A DNA stretch of 64,000 nucleotides. Source: Oceanicella actignis (lineage in GTDB: Bacteria > Pseudomonadota > Alphaproteobacteria > Rhodobacterales > Rhodobacteraceae). The notes below the pieces were generated by a model that was given only the letters and a program-made list of their open reading frames with translations, searched no databases and had not been told where the DNA came from. A program made the translations under genes and the position numbers. Below, one piece after another: positions 50,547 through 60,059 of this stretch. Each line of letters opens with the position of its first letter. Position 1 is the stretch's first letter. The stretch spans positions 434,001-498,000 of the forward strand of contig NZ_VNHJ01000002.1 of the NCBI RefSeq assembly GCF_008124525.1, in the 5' to 3' direction.

Positions 50547-51785
50547 TCAGCGCGCGCCCATGCCCAGCCGCATCGCCAGCCGCCGCAAGGGCGCGGCCGC
50601 ATGCAGCGCCGTCAGCCCCGCCGCGCGCAGGTCGCGCAGCGGCTGGGCCTGGGCCATGGCGGCGCGGTTGAGCAGGTCGATGCCCGCCACGCGCGCCGAC
50701 ATCTCGGGCCAGCGCGCGCGGTGATAACGCGCCAGCAGCGCGGGCGCGCCGATGTCCTCGCCGGCCGCCGCCGCCCTGGCTACGAGATCGGCCAGCGCCG
50801 CCGCGTCGGCCAGCGACATGTTCAGCCCCTGCGCGCCGATCGGCGGGACCACATGCGCCGCCTCGCCCATCAAGGCGCCGCGCGGGCCGTCAAGGCGCTC
50901 GGCCAGCTGGCTGACGATCGGCCACAGCGCGCGCCGCCCGATCGGGCGAAGGCGGCCCAGAACGCCGCAGCTGCGTTCGTTCACGGCCTCTTCGAACGCT
51001 TCGGGCGGCGCCTCGAACAGCGCCTGCGCGCGGGGCCCGCGCTCCATCCACACGACGGACGAGCAGGGCCGCCCCTCGTGATCGGGCAGGGGCACCAGGG
51101 TGAAGGGGCCGCCGGTGCGGTGGATCTCGGTCGAGACGCCCTCATGCGGGCGCTCATGCGCCACGGCGAAGACCAGCGCCTTCTGAGCATAGCCCCAGCG
51201 CCGCGCGCCAAGGCCCAGCATGCGGCGCGCGGCCGAGTCGCGCCCGTCGGCGGCCACCACCAGCCGCGCGCGCACCTGCGCGCCGTCGGACAGCTGCGCC
51301 ACCGCGTCATTCAGCCGCGGGGTCAGGCGCGTCAGCGCGGCGGGCGCGCGCAGGCGCACGTTCGGCAGCTCTTCGATGCGCTCGAGCAGGGCGCGGCGGA
51401 TCACCGTGTTGGGCAGGTTCCAGCCGAAGGGGTGATCCTGCACCTCGTCCGAGACGAAATCGGCCGTGCGGCGGGGCACGTTCCGCGCGCCGCCGGCGTC
51501 GATCAGCCGCATCACGCGCAAGGGCGCCGCATGGGGGGCGAGGCGCTCCCACGCGCCGGCGCGGCGCAGCGTCTCGACCGAGGGGGTCAGAAAGGCGGTC
51601 GTGCGCAGATCGGCGCCGGGATCGGCCGGGTCGAGGCGCGGCGTCTCGCGATCGACGCAGATGACCTCGAACCCGGCCGAGCCGAACAGCGCCGCGGCGG
51701 TCAGCCCGGCCGCGCCGCCGCCGGCGACCAGCACGTCGGCCTCGAGCCGCGCGGCCGCGCGGGGGGATCGGTGTTGCTCGCTCAT
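50547..51785 (-). CDS. UbiH/UbiF-type FAD-dependent monooxygenase
   Basis: A 412-residue flavin hydroxylase of the family acting in ubiquinone ring hydroxylation. The FAD motif VLVAGGGAAGLTAAALFGSAG (about 19-39) is followed by the DG-type motif VVAADGRDSAARR, and by GEAAHVVPPIGAQGLNMSLADA, the classic C-terminal FAD-ribityl motif (GDAAH..P..GQG.N). The start at 51785 overlaps the stop of the upstream HAD gene by ATGA. In this bacterial group a UbiH-like gene is expected for ubiquinone-10 synthesis; the exact ring position is not determinable. Confidence 0.9.
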   Translation of the reverse strand: MSEQHRSPRAAARLEADVLVAGGGAAGLTAAALFGSAGFEVICVDRETPRLDPADPGADLRTTAFLTPSVETLRRAGAWERLAPHAAPLRVMRLIDAGGARNVPRRTADFVSDEVQDHPFGWNLPNTVIRRALLERIEELPNVRLRAPAALTRLTPRLNDAVAQLSDGAQVRARLVVAADGRDSAARRMLGLGARRWGYAQKALVFAVAHERPHEGVSTEIHRTGGPFTLVPLPDHEGRPCSSVVWMERGPRAQALFEAPPEAFEEAVNERSCGVLGRLRPIGRRALWPIVSQLAERLDGPRGALMGEAAHVVPPIGAQGLNMSLADAAALADLVARAAAAGEDIGAPALLARYHRARWPEMSARVAGIDLLNRAAMAQAQPLRDLRAAGLTALHAAAPLRRLAMRLGMGAR

Positions 51786-52522
51786 GCGCCGGACTCTAGC
51801 CGCGGCGCGGCGCGAAGCAATGGCCCGAGCCGCGACACAAAGCCCGCAAGGTCGTCCGTGGCGAAATCCACATGCGGCAGGTCGGGGCGCGCCTCGGGGC
51901 CGACCAGCACGCAGGCGACGCCGAGGGCGTGGGGAACCTCGAGATTGCGCGGGTCGTCCTCGAACATGGCCGCGCGGCGCGGGTTCAGGCCGTCGGCGCC
52001 GAAGATGCGCTGATAGGCGGCGGGCAGGGGCTTGGGGGTGTAGAAGGCTTCGCGGATGCCGTAGACGGCCTCGAAGCAGCCGTCCAGCCCCAGCGCGGCG
52101 ATGACGCGCCGCGCGTAATCGGACGTGCCGTTGGTGAAGACGATGCGCCGGCCCGGCAGCGCCAGCATGGCCGCGCGCAGCCTCGGATCGGGGCGCAGGA
52201 CCGAGAAGTCGATGCGGTGCACCTCGTCGAGAAAGGCGTCGGGATCGGTGCGATGATTGCGCATCAGCCCCGCCAGCGTGGTGCCGTGGTCGCGCCAGTA
52301 TTCGCGCCGCAGCCTTTGCGCGTCGCTCCGGCGCAGGCCGAAGACGCGCATCATGTAGGCGGCCATGCGCTCTTCGATCTGGGCGAAAAGCGCGTTCGAG
52401 GCGGGGTAGAGCGTGTTGTCGAGGTCGAAGATCCACTCGCGCACATGCCCGAGCCGCGCGACGAGCCGCGCGGGATCTGGGACGGGGGCGGACGGCGCGG
52501 GGCTGGACAAGGCGTCGCTCAT
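51782..52522 (-). CDS. HAD-family pyrimidine 5'-nucleotidase-like hydrolase
   Basis: A 246-residue HAD hydrolase. Motif I WIFDLDNTLYPAS supplies the nucleophile and general acid, motif II is IVFTNGTSDYA, motif III has the lysine of FYTPKPLPAAYQ, and motif IV is MFEDDPRNLEVPHALG. This is the pyrimidine 5'-nucleotidase/SDT1-like branch with a helical cap (about 55-120). The start at 52522 (MSDALSSPAP) is the first in a region-appropriate frame; 52558 is an alternative. It overlaps the UbiH-like gene by ATGA and is divergent from a methyltransferase gene 74 bp away. The physiological substrate is unknown. Confidence 0.87.
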   Translation of the reverse strand: MSDALSSPAPSAPVPDPARLVARLGHVREWIFDLDNTLYPASNALFAQIEERMAAYMMRVFGLRRSDAQRLRREYWRDHGTTLAGLMRNHRTDPDAFLDEVHRIDFSVLRPDPRLRAAMLALPGRRIVFTNGTSDYARRVIAALGLDGCFEAVYGIREAFYTPKPLPAAYQRIFGADGLNPRRAAMFEDDPRNLEVPHALGVACVLVGPEARPDLPHVDFATDDLAGFVSRLGPLLRAAPRLESGA

Positions 52523-52596
52523 GCGCTCGTGATAGCGCGGCGGAAACGGCGGGTCCATGATCGCCCGACCGGGCGCAGGAGGAAAGGCAGGGCGGC

Positions 52597-53451
52597 ATGA
52601 CCACGATCGAGGACTGGAAGGGGCGCGTGGGCGCCGAATGGGCCGACAAGGCCGACGCGCTCGACACCCTGCTTGGGCCGTCGGGCGAGGCGGCCATGCG
52701 CGCGCTGGGGCCGCTCGAGGGGCGGCGGGTTCTTGACCTGGGCTGCGGCGCGGGCGCGACCGCCTTCGCGCTGGCGCGGGCGGCCGGGCCGCGGGGCGAG
52801 GTCGCGGGGGTGGACGTCTCGCCGCCGCTGCTCGAGCGCGCGCGCAGGCGCCTGGCCGAGCGGCCGATGCCCGACGCCGCCCCGCTGCGCTTCGTCCTGG
52901 CCGACGCCGCGCGCTGGCGCCCCGACGACGGCGCCCCCTTCGACGCCCTTTACTCGCGCTGCGGCGCCATGTTCTTCGACGATCCGCCCGCCGCCTGGGC
53001 GCATCTGCGATCGCTGACGGCGCCGGGGGCGCCGCTGGCCATCGCCTGCTGGCGCGGGCCCGAGCTGAACCTTTGGGCCAGCCTGCCCTTGCGCGCCTGC
53101 GCAGATCTGCTCGCGCCCGCGCCGCCTCCGGCGCCCGGGGCGCCGGGGCCCTTCGCCTGGGCGGATCCGGCGCGGGTGGTTCCCGTTCTTGAAGGCGCGG
53201 GGTGGCGCGAGGTCGCCTTCACGCCCTTCGATCACGAGGTCGCGCCCGAGTTGGGCGACGACCCCGACCCGGCGGCGCGCGCGGCGGATTTCGCCATGCG
53301 CATCGGTCCGCTCGCCAGCCGCCTGGCCGGCGCGCCGGCCGATCTGCGCGCCGAGGCCGCCCGGCGCCTGCGCGCGGCGATGGCCGCCCATCTGCGCGAG
53401 GGCGCGGTGCGGCTGCCGGCCTCGGCCTGGATCGTGACGGCCCGCGCCTGA
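52597..53451 (+). CDS. Class I SAM-dependent methyltransferase
   Basis: A 284-residue Rossmann-fold methyltransferase. Motif I is VLDLGCGAGATAFALA (about 45-60), motif post-I GVDVSPPLLERAR, and motif II/III around VLADAARW and ALYSRCGAMFF. The N-terminal WKGRVGAEWADKADALD resembles a group of small-molecule methyltransferases found in alphaproteobacteria. The substrate is unknown. It is transcribed away from the HAD-UbiH pair and followed by a 660-bp gene-free stretch. Confidence 0.87.
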   Translation: MTTIEDWKGRVGAEWADKADALDTLLGPSGEAAMRALGPLEGRRVLDLGCGAGATAFALARAAGPRGEVAGVDVSPPLLERARRRLAERPMPDAAPLRFVLADAARWRPDDGAPFDALYSRCGAMFFDDPPAAWAHLRSLTAPGAPLAIACWRGPELNLWASLPLRACADLLAPAPPPAPGAPGPFAWADPARVVPVLEGAGWREVAFTPFDHEVAPELGDDPDPAARAADFAMRIGPLASRLAGAPADLRAEAARRLRAAMAAHLREGAVRLPASAWIVTARA

Positions 53452-54115
53452 GCCGTCCTTGCCCGCGCCGGCTCGGGACGGGGCGGGCGATGGGCGCGCG
53501 ACCTGAAGCGGGCGGCGGGCGCCGCCAGGGCAGGCGGGCAAGGGCGCGGCGCCGCGCCGACGGCGCGCGGGTCAAGCCGCTCTTGGCGCCGGCTCCCATC
53601 AAGACGCCGCCTGGCCTCGGGTGCGGCCGCGCATGATGGGGCGGCGGCGTCGGTCCACGCCTGATCGGGCGCGTGCGACCATCATGCTGGCAAGCGGTTG
53701 AGGCGGCCGCGGCAGGGCGCTGGCGCGCCGCGCGGGTCGGGGCCCATCGGGAAGGCCGCAGCGCGACCGCGCGCGGGGGCCGTCGCGGCGTCGATTCCAT
53801 CGCGGCCGGGGGCGACACTTCGGGGCTGCTCCGGGTTGACGTCCGGGGCGCGCAAGCTGAGCGGGCCGCGCGAAGGGGGCGCTGCGCCGGAGCGGCGCGC
53901 GAGCGCGAAGAAAGGCTGGTCTAGGCCCTCGCGCGGGCGCGCCGCCCAGGAGCCGCAACGCGCGTTCCGACCGGCGCGCTCGGCTCCCCGCCCCGACATG
54001 CGCCGCACCCGCCAGACACGCGCGGGCGGGCGCCGCTCGGCCTGCGCCGGGGCGCGGCCTTGGGCCGGGGCCGAGCGATCCGGCGCGCCGCGCCTTGCGG
54101 CGGCCGGGCGCGGTT
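53452..54115. other. Gene-free GC-rich stretch between convergent genes
   Basis: No frame here has family features, start sites or credible composition; the open frames are Arg/Pro/Ala-rich artefacts of high GC. I see no repeats or hairpins that stand out. The region separates the rightward methyltransferase from the leftward msrB. Confidence 0.5.
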
Positions 54116-54514
54116 TCACTCCTGCGCCGGTTCGAACCGCAGCGCGGCGCCGTTCATGCAATAGCGCAGGCCCGTGGGCGGCGGGCCGTCCGGGAATACG
54201 TGGCCCAGATGCGCATCGCAGCGCGCGCAAACGATCTCGGTGCGGCGCATGAGCCACGAGCGATCGTCGCGCTCTTCGACCGCGGCGGGATCGACGGGGC
54301 GGGTGAAGCTGGGCCAGCCGGTGCCGCTGTCGAACTTGTCGGCGGCGTCGAACAGCGCCGCGCCGCAACAGGCGCAGCGGAACAGGCCCGGCGCCTTGGG
54401 AAAGTCGTCATGGGTGAAGGGGCGCTCGGTGCCCTTGCGGCGCGTGATGCGGTAGACTAGCGGGTCCAGCTCGGCGCGCCACTGGGCGTCGGTCTTGACG
54501 ATCTTCTCGGTCAT
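54116..54514 (-). CDS. msrB: Peptide-methionine (R)-S-oxide reductase MsrB
   Basis: A 132-residue repair enzyme for methionine-R-sulfoxide. Structural zinc is bound by CACCGAALF and [10 protein letters not shown]. The substrate site [10 protein letters not shown] is present, and the catalytic Cys lies in [12 protein letters not shown], where most homologues have RYC.NSASL. Length is standard and there is no signal peptide, so it is cytoplasmic. The ATG at 54514 has AAGGAG upstream. It follows pgm by 42 bp on the same strand. Confidence 0.95.
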   Translation of the reverse strand: MTEKIVKTDAQWRAELDPLVYRITRRKGTERPFTHDDFPKAPGLFRCACCGAALFDAADKFDSGTGWPSFTRPVDPAAVEERDDRSWLMRRTEIVCARCDAHLGHVFPDGPPPTGLRYCMNGAALRFEPAQE

Positions 54515-54556
54515 GGCGGCTCCTTGCTCGTCGCGCCGCCGGGGGGCGGGGCGCGT

Positions 54557-56188
54557 TCAGCTGCGCACGTCCGGGCCCTGGCGGCCGGTGCGCGCGCGCA
54601 GCCCGGTCAGCGCCTCGACCGCCGCGGCCACGTCGGCCAGCGCGGCCTGCGGATCGAGGCCGTGGCGCGCGGGGTCGGGCTCGTGCCGCTCCATATAGAT
54701 CCGCAGCGTCGCGCCGACAGTCCCCGTGCCCGACAGCCGCAGCGTCGCGCGCGCGCCGTCGGCGAAGAAGATGCGCACGCCCTGCGCGGCGGCGCGCTCG
54801 CCGGTGACGGGATCGACATAGGCGAAGTCGTCGGCCGCCTCGATCCGAAGCCCGCCCGCGCTTCGGCCGGGCAGGTCGGGCAGGGCGGCGCGCAGATCCT
54901 CGATCAGCGCCCGGGCCGGGGCGGGGTCGAGCGCCTCGTAATCGTGGCGGGTGAAATAGTCGCGCCCGAAGCGGCGCCAGTGCTCGGCCATCAGCTGCGC
55001 CACCGGAACGCGCCGCCGCGCCAGGATGTTGAGCCACATCAGCGCCGCCCACAGCCCGTCCTTCTCGCGCACATGGTCCGAGCCGGCGCCGGCGCTTTCC
55101 TCGCCGCACAGCGTCACCTTGCCCGCGTCGAGCAGCGAGCCGAAGAACTTCCACCCCGTCGGCGTCTCGTGCAGCGGCACGCCCAGCGCCTGCGCCACGC
55201 GGTCGGCGGCGCGGCTGGTGGGCATCGAGCGCGCCACGCCCCTGATCCCGTCCGCATAGCCCGGCGCCAGGTCGGCGTTGGCCGCGATGACGGCCAGGCT
55301 GTCCGAGGGCGTGACGTAGATCCCGCGCCCCAGGATCATGATGCGGTCGCCGTCGCCGTCCGAGGCGGCGGCGAAGTCGGGCGCGTCGGGCCCCGACATC
55401 AGCGCCGTCAGCGCCGCGGCATGGGTCGGGTTCGGGTCGGGGTGCCCGCCGCCGAAATCGGGCAGCGGCGCGCCGTTGAGCACGGTGTCCTCGGGCGCGC
55501 CCAGCCGGTTGACCAGGATCTCGCGCGCATAGGGGCCGGTGACGGCGTGCATGGCGTCGAAGCGCATGCGAAAGCCGCTTGCGAACAGGTCCCGGATGGC
55601 GTCGAAGTCGAACAGGCGCTCGAGCAGCGCGGCGTGTTCGGCGACCGGGTCGATCACCTCGACCGTCATGGCGCCCAGCATGATCTCGCCGCAGCGGCTC
55701 AGATCGGGCGCGGGCGCGTCGAGAATGCGGTAGGCCGCGATCCGCTCGGAAACGGCATGGATGCGCGCGGTCAGCGATTCGGGGGCCGGGCCGCCATTGG
55801 CGCCGTTGAACTTGACGCCGAAATCGCCGTCCGGCCCGCCGGGGTTGTGGCTCGCCGACAGGATGATCCCGCCATCGGCCCCGCGCGCGCGGATCACCGC
55901 CGAGGCGGCGGGCGTGGACAGGAGCCCGTCGCGCCCGACGATGACCCGCGCCGCGCCCCCCGCCGCGGCCATGCGCAGGATGATGCCGGCGGCCTGCGCG
56001 CAGAAATGGCGCCCGTCGCCGCCCAGAACCAGCGTGCGCCCCGCGACGCCGCCGATGGCGTCGAAGATCGACTGGACGAAATTCTCGAGATACCCGGCCT
56101 GCATGAAGACCCGCGTGCGGGCCCGCAGCCCCGAGGTCCCGGGCTTTTGCCCGGGGATGGGCAAGGTGGGAACGGTGCGGATGTTCAT
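54557..56188 (-). CDS. pgm: Phosphoglucomutase (alpha-D-glucose phosphate-specific)
   Basis: Interconverts glucose 1-phosphate and glucose 6-phosphate, feeding glycan and storage polymer synthesis. The 543-residue protein begins NIRTVPTLPIPGQKPGTSGLR, matching the family. The phosphoserine loop is LSASHNPGGPDGDFG, the metal loop SDGDGDR, and the sugar-binding loop GEESAG. The C-terminal phosphate loop is LRLSGTGTVGATLR. Of two adjacent ATGs I chose 56188 because GGGAGG is only one base from the other (56191). It is followed by msrB 42 bp downstream. Confidence 0.95.
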   Translation of the reverse strand: MNIRTVPTLPIPGQKPGTSGLRARTRVFMQAGYLENFVQSIFDAIGGVAGRTLVLGGDGRHFCAQAAGIILRMAAAGGAARVIVGRDGLLSTPAASAVIRARGADGGIILSASHNPGGPDGDFGVKFNGANGGPAPESLTARIHAVSERIAAYRILDAPAPDLSRCGEIMLGAMTVEVIDPVAEHAALLERLFDFDAIRDLFASGFRMRFDAMHAVTGPYAREILVNRLGAPEDTVLNGAPLPDFGGGHPDPNPTHAAALTALMSGPDAPDFAAASDGDGDRIMILGRGIYVTPSDSLAVIAANADLAPGYADGIRGVARSMPTSRAADRVAQALGVPLHETPTGWKFFGSLLDAGKVTLCGEESAGAGSDHVREKDGLWAALMWLNILARRRVPVAQLMAEHWRRFGRDYFTRHDYEALDPAPARALIEDLRAALPDLPGRSAGGLRIEAADDFAYVDPVTGERAAAQGVRIFFADGARATLRLSGTGTVGATLRIYMERHEPDPARHGLDPQAALADVAAAVEALTGLRARTGRQGPDVRS

Positions 56189-56614
56189 CATGCCTCCCTG
56201 ATCCGGCGCGCGGCGACAGTTCACGCCGCTCCGGGCCGCCGGTCAAGGGCCGGCGCTGCCGCGCGGGCGACTGGCGGGGGCGCCGCTTCGGGCCTTGTGC
56301 GCTCGGGGCGCGGGCCGGGGTGGCGGCGTCCCGCCGCGCGGCGGGCGCGCCGGGGCTCAGGCGCCCGGTCCTGGGCGCCCTGCGCGGCGTTTCGGCAGGC
56401 GGCGGGCGCGTCCCTTCGGCTTGCCGCCCCGGCGGGGCGCGCGCCGCGGGGGCGGCATCGGCGGGACGGCGCCGTCAGGACGGGGCGTTCGGGCGCCTGC
56501 CGGGTCGGCGCGGGGGCTTGCGTCCCGGCGGGGCCGCTTTCGCGCCGTCGCGGAACGCAAGCGCCGGTCCGCAGGAAGAGTCCCCTCCGCGCCAGTGCGC
56601 CCCGTCGGCGTCGG
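56189..56614. other. Gene-free stretch between pgm and the NYN-protein gene
   Basis: These 426 bp are pure high-GC sequence with Arg/Pro/Ala-coding frames on both strands and no family match. It contains the pgm ribosome site and presumably its promoter. I see nothing else in it. Confidence 0.5.
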
Positions 56615-58171
56615 CTATTCCCAGCCTTCGGCGGGTTTGGCCTTGGCGCCCGCGCGGCTTCGGCGGGCGGGCTTGGCATCGGATGCGGGAGCTTCATCGG
56701 CGGGGGCCGGTCCCTCGGGCGCGTTCGCGGCGGCGCGCTTGCGCGTGGCGCGGCGGCGGGGTTTGGGGGCCTCGGCGGGCGCATCCGCGGCGGAAGCTTC
56801 GGCGGCGTCGGTCTTGGGCTCAGTGGGTTCGGCTGCGTGCGTCCCGGTCGCGCTTGCCTCGGGCGCCTTCGCCTCTGCCGCGCTGGCGTCGGTCGCGCTT
56901 GCGTCGGCCCCGTCGGGCTCCATCGCCTGGTCCTTGCGCGCGCGCCGCCTCGCGCGGGGCTTGGGCGCGGCCTCGGCCTCGGAGCCGTCGCCGCCGCCCG
57001 GCGCGCCGGCGGTTTCGGCCGCGGCGGTTCCGGTTTCGGCCGCTTCGGCCTTGGGGGCGTCGGCCTTGCGCGTGCGCCGCCTGGCGCGCGGCTTGGGCGC
57101 GGCCTCGGCGGCTTCGTCCGCCGGCGCGGGTTTGTCCTCGGCGGCGGCCTTGTCGGGCGTGCCCAGCGCCGCGTCGGACTGCGGCGCCGCATCCGCGGCG
57201 GCCTCGGGCGTGGACGCCGGGGCGTCGGGCTCGGCGCTCTTGCGCGCGCGGCGGCGCTTTGGCGCCTTGGGCGGCTGCTGCGCCATGGCCGGGGCGTCCG
57301 GCTCGGCCATGGCGGCGGGCGTGGCGGCGGCCTCGTCCGGCTGCATCTCGCCGCCGTCGCCTTCGGCCCGGGGGGGCGTCCGGGCCTCGGAGGGCCGGCG
57401 GGCCTCTTCGCGCTCGGCGCGCGCGGCGGCGCGCCGCCCGCCGCGCCGCCGCCCGGTCGCGCGGCCGCCGGCGGGCTTTTCGCGGATTCGCACGGCGCGG
57501 CCCTCTTGCCGCTCGATCTCGAAGGCGCCGGTCTTCTCGATGACCTCGATCAGCTTCGAGCAGCCATAGCTGCGCGCGTCGAAATCGGGGGCGATGTTGC
57601 CCAGCCGCTGACCGACCACCCCCAGCGCCACCCAGCCGTCGTCGTCGGTCATGTCCTCCATGGCCTTGCGCACCAGCGCGGCGGCGTCGGGCAGGGCCTG
57701 GGCGTCGCCCTCGGCGGCGAGCGGCTCGGCGCCGGCGGCCAGGTTCTCGGTGTAGAAGAACCGCTTGCACGCCTGGCGGAAGGCGACCGGGGTCTTGCGC
57801 CCCCCGAAGCCGTAGACGTCGACCCCCTGTTCGCGGATGCGGCTGGCCAGGCGCGTGAAGTCGCTGTCGGACGAGACCAGGCAGAAGCCGTCGAAGCGCC
57901 CGGTGTGCAAGAGGTCCATGGCGTCGATCACCAGCGCGATGTCCGACGAGTTCTTGCCCGTCGTGTAGGCGAACTGCTGATGCGGGATGATGGCGTGCTG
58001 GGCCAGGATCCGCGACCAGCCCTTGAGCTGATCGGACGAGAAGTCGCCATAGATGCGCCGCACCGAGGCTTCGCCCAGCTTGGCGATCTCGAGAAACAGC
58101 GCGCCCGCCACCTTCGGCGAGGTGTTGTCCGCGTCGATCAGAACCGCAAGGCGCGGGGCGTCCGAGCTCAT
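56615..58171 (-). CDS. NYN-domain (LabA/DUF88) ribonuclease-like protein with LOTUS domain and basic repetitive tail
   Basis: A 518-residue protein. Residues 5-140 form a PIN-like NYN domain: LAVLIDADNTSPK with metal-binding Asp residues, IYGDFSSDQLKGW, TTGKNSSDIALVIDAMDLLH and LVSSDSDFTRLASRIREQG. Residues 165-235 match the OST-HTH/LOTUS fold (LVRKAMEDM, GVVGQRLGNIAPDFDARSYGCSKLIEVIEKTG), an RNA-binding module often paired with NYN. The remaining 280 residues are disordered, Ala/Glu-rich and punctuated by basic repeats of the PKPRARRRTRK type. AGGAGGAG precedes the ATG at 58171. A role in RNA processing is likely; the tail could bind RNA or the ribosome. Confidence 0.88.
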   Translation of the reverse strand: MSSDAPRLAVLIDADNTSPKVAGALFLEIAKLGEASVRRIYGDFSSDQLKGWSRILAQHAIIPHQQFAYTTGKNSSDIALVIDAMDLLHTGRFDGFCLVSSDSDFTRLASRIREQGVDVYGFGGRKTPVAFRQACKRFFYTENLAAGAEPLAAEGDAQALPDAAALVRKAMEDMTDDDGWVALGVVGQRLGNIAPDFDARSYGCSKLIEVIEKTGAFEIERQEGRAVRIREKPAGGRATGRRRGGRRAAARAEREEARRPSEARTPPRAEGDGGEMQPDEAAATPAAMAEPDAPAMAQQPPKAPKRRRARKSAEPDAPASTPEAAADAAPQSDAALGTPDKAAAEDKPAPADEAAEAAPKPRARRRTRKADAPKAEAAETGTAAAETAGAPGGGDGSEAEAAPKPRARRRARKDQAMEPDGADASATDASAAEAKAPEASATGTHAAEPTEPKTDAAEASAADAPAEAPKPRRRATRKRAAANAPEGPAPADEAPASDAKPARRSRAGAKAKPAEGWE

Positions 58172-58252
58172 GTCGCGTCTCCTCCTGTCAGGGTGCGCAT
58201 GGGGCTGACCACGCCCCGGCGCGCGCGTCAAGGCCCCGCGCCGGGGCGCGGC

Positions 58253-59362
58253 TCAGAACACCACCACCGAGCGGATGGATTCCCCGCGCCGCATCAGCTC
58301 GAAGCCCTTGTTGATGTCCTCGAGCGGCATGGTGTGGGTGATCATCGGGTCGATCTCGATCTTGCCGTTCATGTACCAGTCGACGATGCGCGGCACGTCC
58401 GTGCGCCCGCGCGCGCCGCCGAAGGCGGTGCCGCGCCACACGCGCCCCGTGACCAGCTGGAACGGGCGGGTCGAGATCTCGGCCCCCGCCGGCGCGACGC
58501 CGATGATGATGCTTTCGCCCCAGCCCTTGTGCGCGCTTTCAAGCGCCGTGCGCATGACCTGCACGTTGCCGGTGGCGTCGAAGGTGTAGTCGGCGCCGCC
58601 GCCGGTCAGCTCGACCAGATGGGCGACCAGGTCGCCCTCGACCTCGGCGGGGTTGACGAAGTCGGTCATGCCGAAGCGCTCGGCCATGGCGCGCTTGGCC
58701 GGGTTCAGGTCCACGCCCACGATCTGGTCCGCGCCCGCCAGCCGCAGGCCCTGGATGACGTTCAGCCCGATGCCCCCAAGGCCGAAGACGATGGCGCGCG
58801 CGCCGATCTCGACCTTGGCGGTGTTGATGACCGCGCCGATGCCGGTGGTCACGCCGCAGCCGATGTAGCAGACCTTGTCGAAGGGCGCGTCGGGGCGGAT
58901 CCTGGCGAGGGCGATCTCGGGCAGCACGGTGTGGTTGGCGAAGGTCGAGCAGCCCATGTAGTGGCGGATTTCGCGCCCCTTGTACGAGAAGCGCGACGTG
59001 CCGTCGGGCATCAGCCCCTGGCCCTGCGTGGCGCGGATGGCCTGGCACAGGTTGGTCTTGGGGTTGAGGCAGTATTCGCACTCGCGGCACTCGGGGGTGT
59101 AGAGCGGGATCACGTGGTCGCCCGGCTTGACCGAGGTCACGCCCGGCCCGACCTCGAGCACCACCCCCGCGCCCTCGTGGCCCAGAATGGCGGGAAAGAC
59201 GCCTTCGGGATCGGCGCCCGACAGGGTGAACTCGTCGGTGTGGCAAAGTCCCGTGGCCTTGATCTCGACCAGCACCTCGCCGGCGCGGGGGCCCTCCAGA
59301 TCGACTTCGACGATTTCTAGCGGCTTGCCGGCCTCGAAGGCGATGGCGGCGCGGGTTTTCAT
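58253..59362 (-). CDS. S-(hydroxymethyl)glutathione dehydrogenase / class III alcohol dehydrogenase
   Basis: Zinc- and NAD-dependent enzyme that oxidises the glutathione adduct of formaldehyde; it also reduces S-nitrosoglutathione. The 369-residue sequence has catalytic zinc ligands in [21 protein letters not shown] and [11 protein letters not shown]. The structural zinc lobe is [17 protein letters not shown], and the NAD fold starts at [30 protein letters not shown] is diagnostic for class III. The start at 59362 has GAGGGAG upstream. An S-formylglutathione hydrolase is not adjacent. It is divergent from the 3-hydroxybutyryl-CoA dehydrogenase gene across a 700-bp repeat-rich region. Confidence 0.95.
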   Translation of the reverse strand: MKTRAAIAFEAGKPLEIVEVDLEGPRAGEVLVEIKATGLCHTDEFTLSGADPEGVFPAILGHEGAGVVLEVGPGVTSVKPGDHVIPLYTPECRECEYCLNPKTNLCQAIRATQGQGLMPDGTSRFSYKGREIRHYMGCSTFANHTVLPEIALARIRPDAPFDKVCYIGCGVTTGIGAVINTAKVEIGARAIVFGLGGIGLNVIQGLRLAGADQIVGVDLNPAKRAMAERFGMTDFVNPAEVEGDLVAHLVELTGGGADYTFDATGNVQVMRTALESAHKGWGESIIIGVAPAGAEISTRPFQLVTGRVWRGTAFGGARGRTDVPRIVDWYMNGKIEIDPMITHTMPLEDINKGFELMRRGESIRSVVVF

Positions 59363-59759
59363 GGCGGCTCTCCCTCGGTTGCGTCTGGCGCGGCGCCGGG
59401 CGCCGGCGCGGCCCGGAACATGCGCGGCCGATGGTCGACCGCCCGCGCGCGCCTGTCCAGCCGGAAAGCGCGCGCGCGGGCGCGGGGGCGACGCGCGCCG
59501 CCGGCCGGGCGCGCGGGCGGTGGGGCCGAGCGAGCGGGCGGCGCGCGGTGGGGCGCGGGCGTGGGCGCAGCGGCGGCGCAAGATGAGCACGGGCGGCCCC
59601 GGGCGCAGCGGCGGCGAGTGGGCGCAGCGGCGGCGTTGGGCGGTGTGGGGCGGCGCCGGGCGCGGCGCGGCCCGGTCCAGGCATCCGCGGCGCGCGGGTC
59701 GGCGCATGGGGCGCGCGATTGCGGGCGGGCGGCTGCGCGGGGCGGCTGCGTGGGGCGCT

Positions 59760-59805
59760 GGGCATGGGTGCGGGGCATGGGTGCTGGGCATGGGTGCTGG
59801 GCAAG
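59760..59805. repeat. 13-bp tandem repeat in the frmA-like/hbd intergenic region
   Basis: GGGCATGGGTGCK occurs three times in tandem from 59760, 59773 and 59786, with a partial fourth copy from 59799. It lies in a 697-bp gene-free region (59363-60059) whose left part is G-rich on the plus strand. No gene is supported in this region. Confidence 0.7.
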
Positions 59806-59878
59806 GGGGCGGGCGCGCGCGCTGCGCGCCTCGCGCGCGGCCGCAGCCCGCATGGCGCGCAGGTGCGGGACGGCTCCC

Positions 59879-59938
59879 GCCCGACCCCCCGCCCGGCCCC
59901 CCGCCCGACCCCCCGTCCGATTCCCCGTCCGGCCCCCG
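59879..59938. repeat. 12-bp tandem repeat, C-rich
   Basis: Five 12-bp units of the type GCCCGACCCCCC run from 59879 to 59938, the last two diverged. Strand composition flips from G-rich (left) to C-rich (here), about 120 bp before the start of the 3-hydroxybutyryl-CoA dehydrogenase gene. Confidence 0.7.
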
Positions 59939-60059
59939 CTTGGCCGCCGCCCGGCCGTCGCCGGGCGGGCCTTGCCGCGCGCCGCGCCCGCGCGTAGGTT
60001 CGCCCTTGAACGCAAGGTCCATGGCGGGCCCCGAGGGGCGGCGCAGAAAGGCGGGAGTG

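Noticed and set aside
53682-54368. Minus-strand 228-codon frame between the methyltransferase and msrB
   Set aside because: Overlaps msrB in another frame and has only low-complexity Arg/Pro/Ala sequence.
54524-59320. A 1598-codon plus-strand open frame across pgm, the NYN gene and the formaldehyde dehydrogenase gene
   Set aside because: It is antisense to three well-supported genes, has Arg/Gly/Ala/Val-rich low-complexity composition and no domain; long antisense frames are expected at this GC content.
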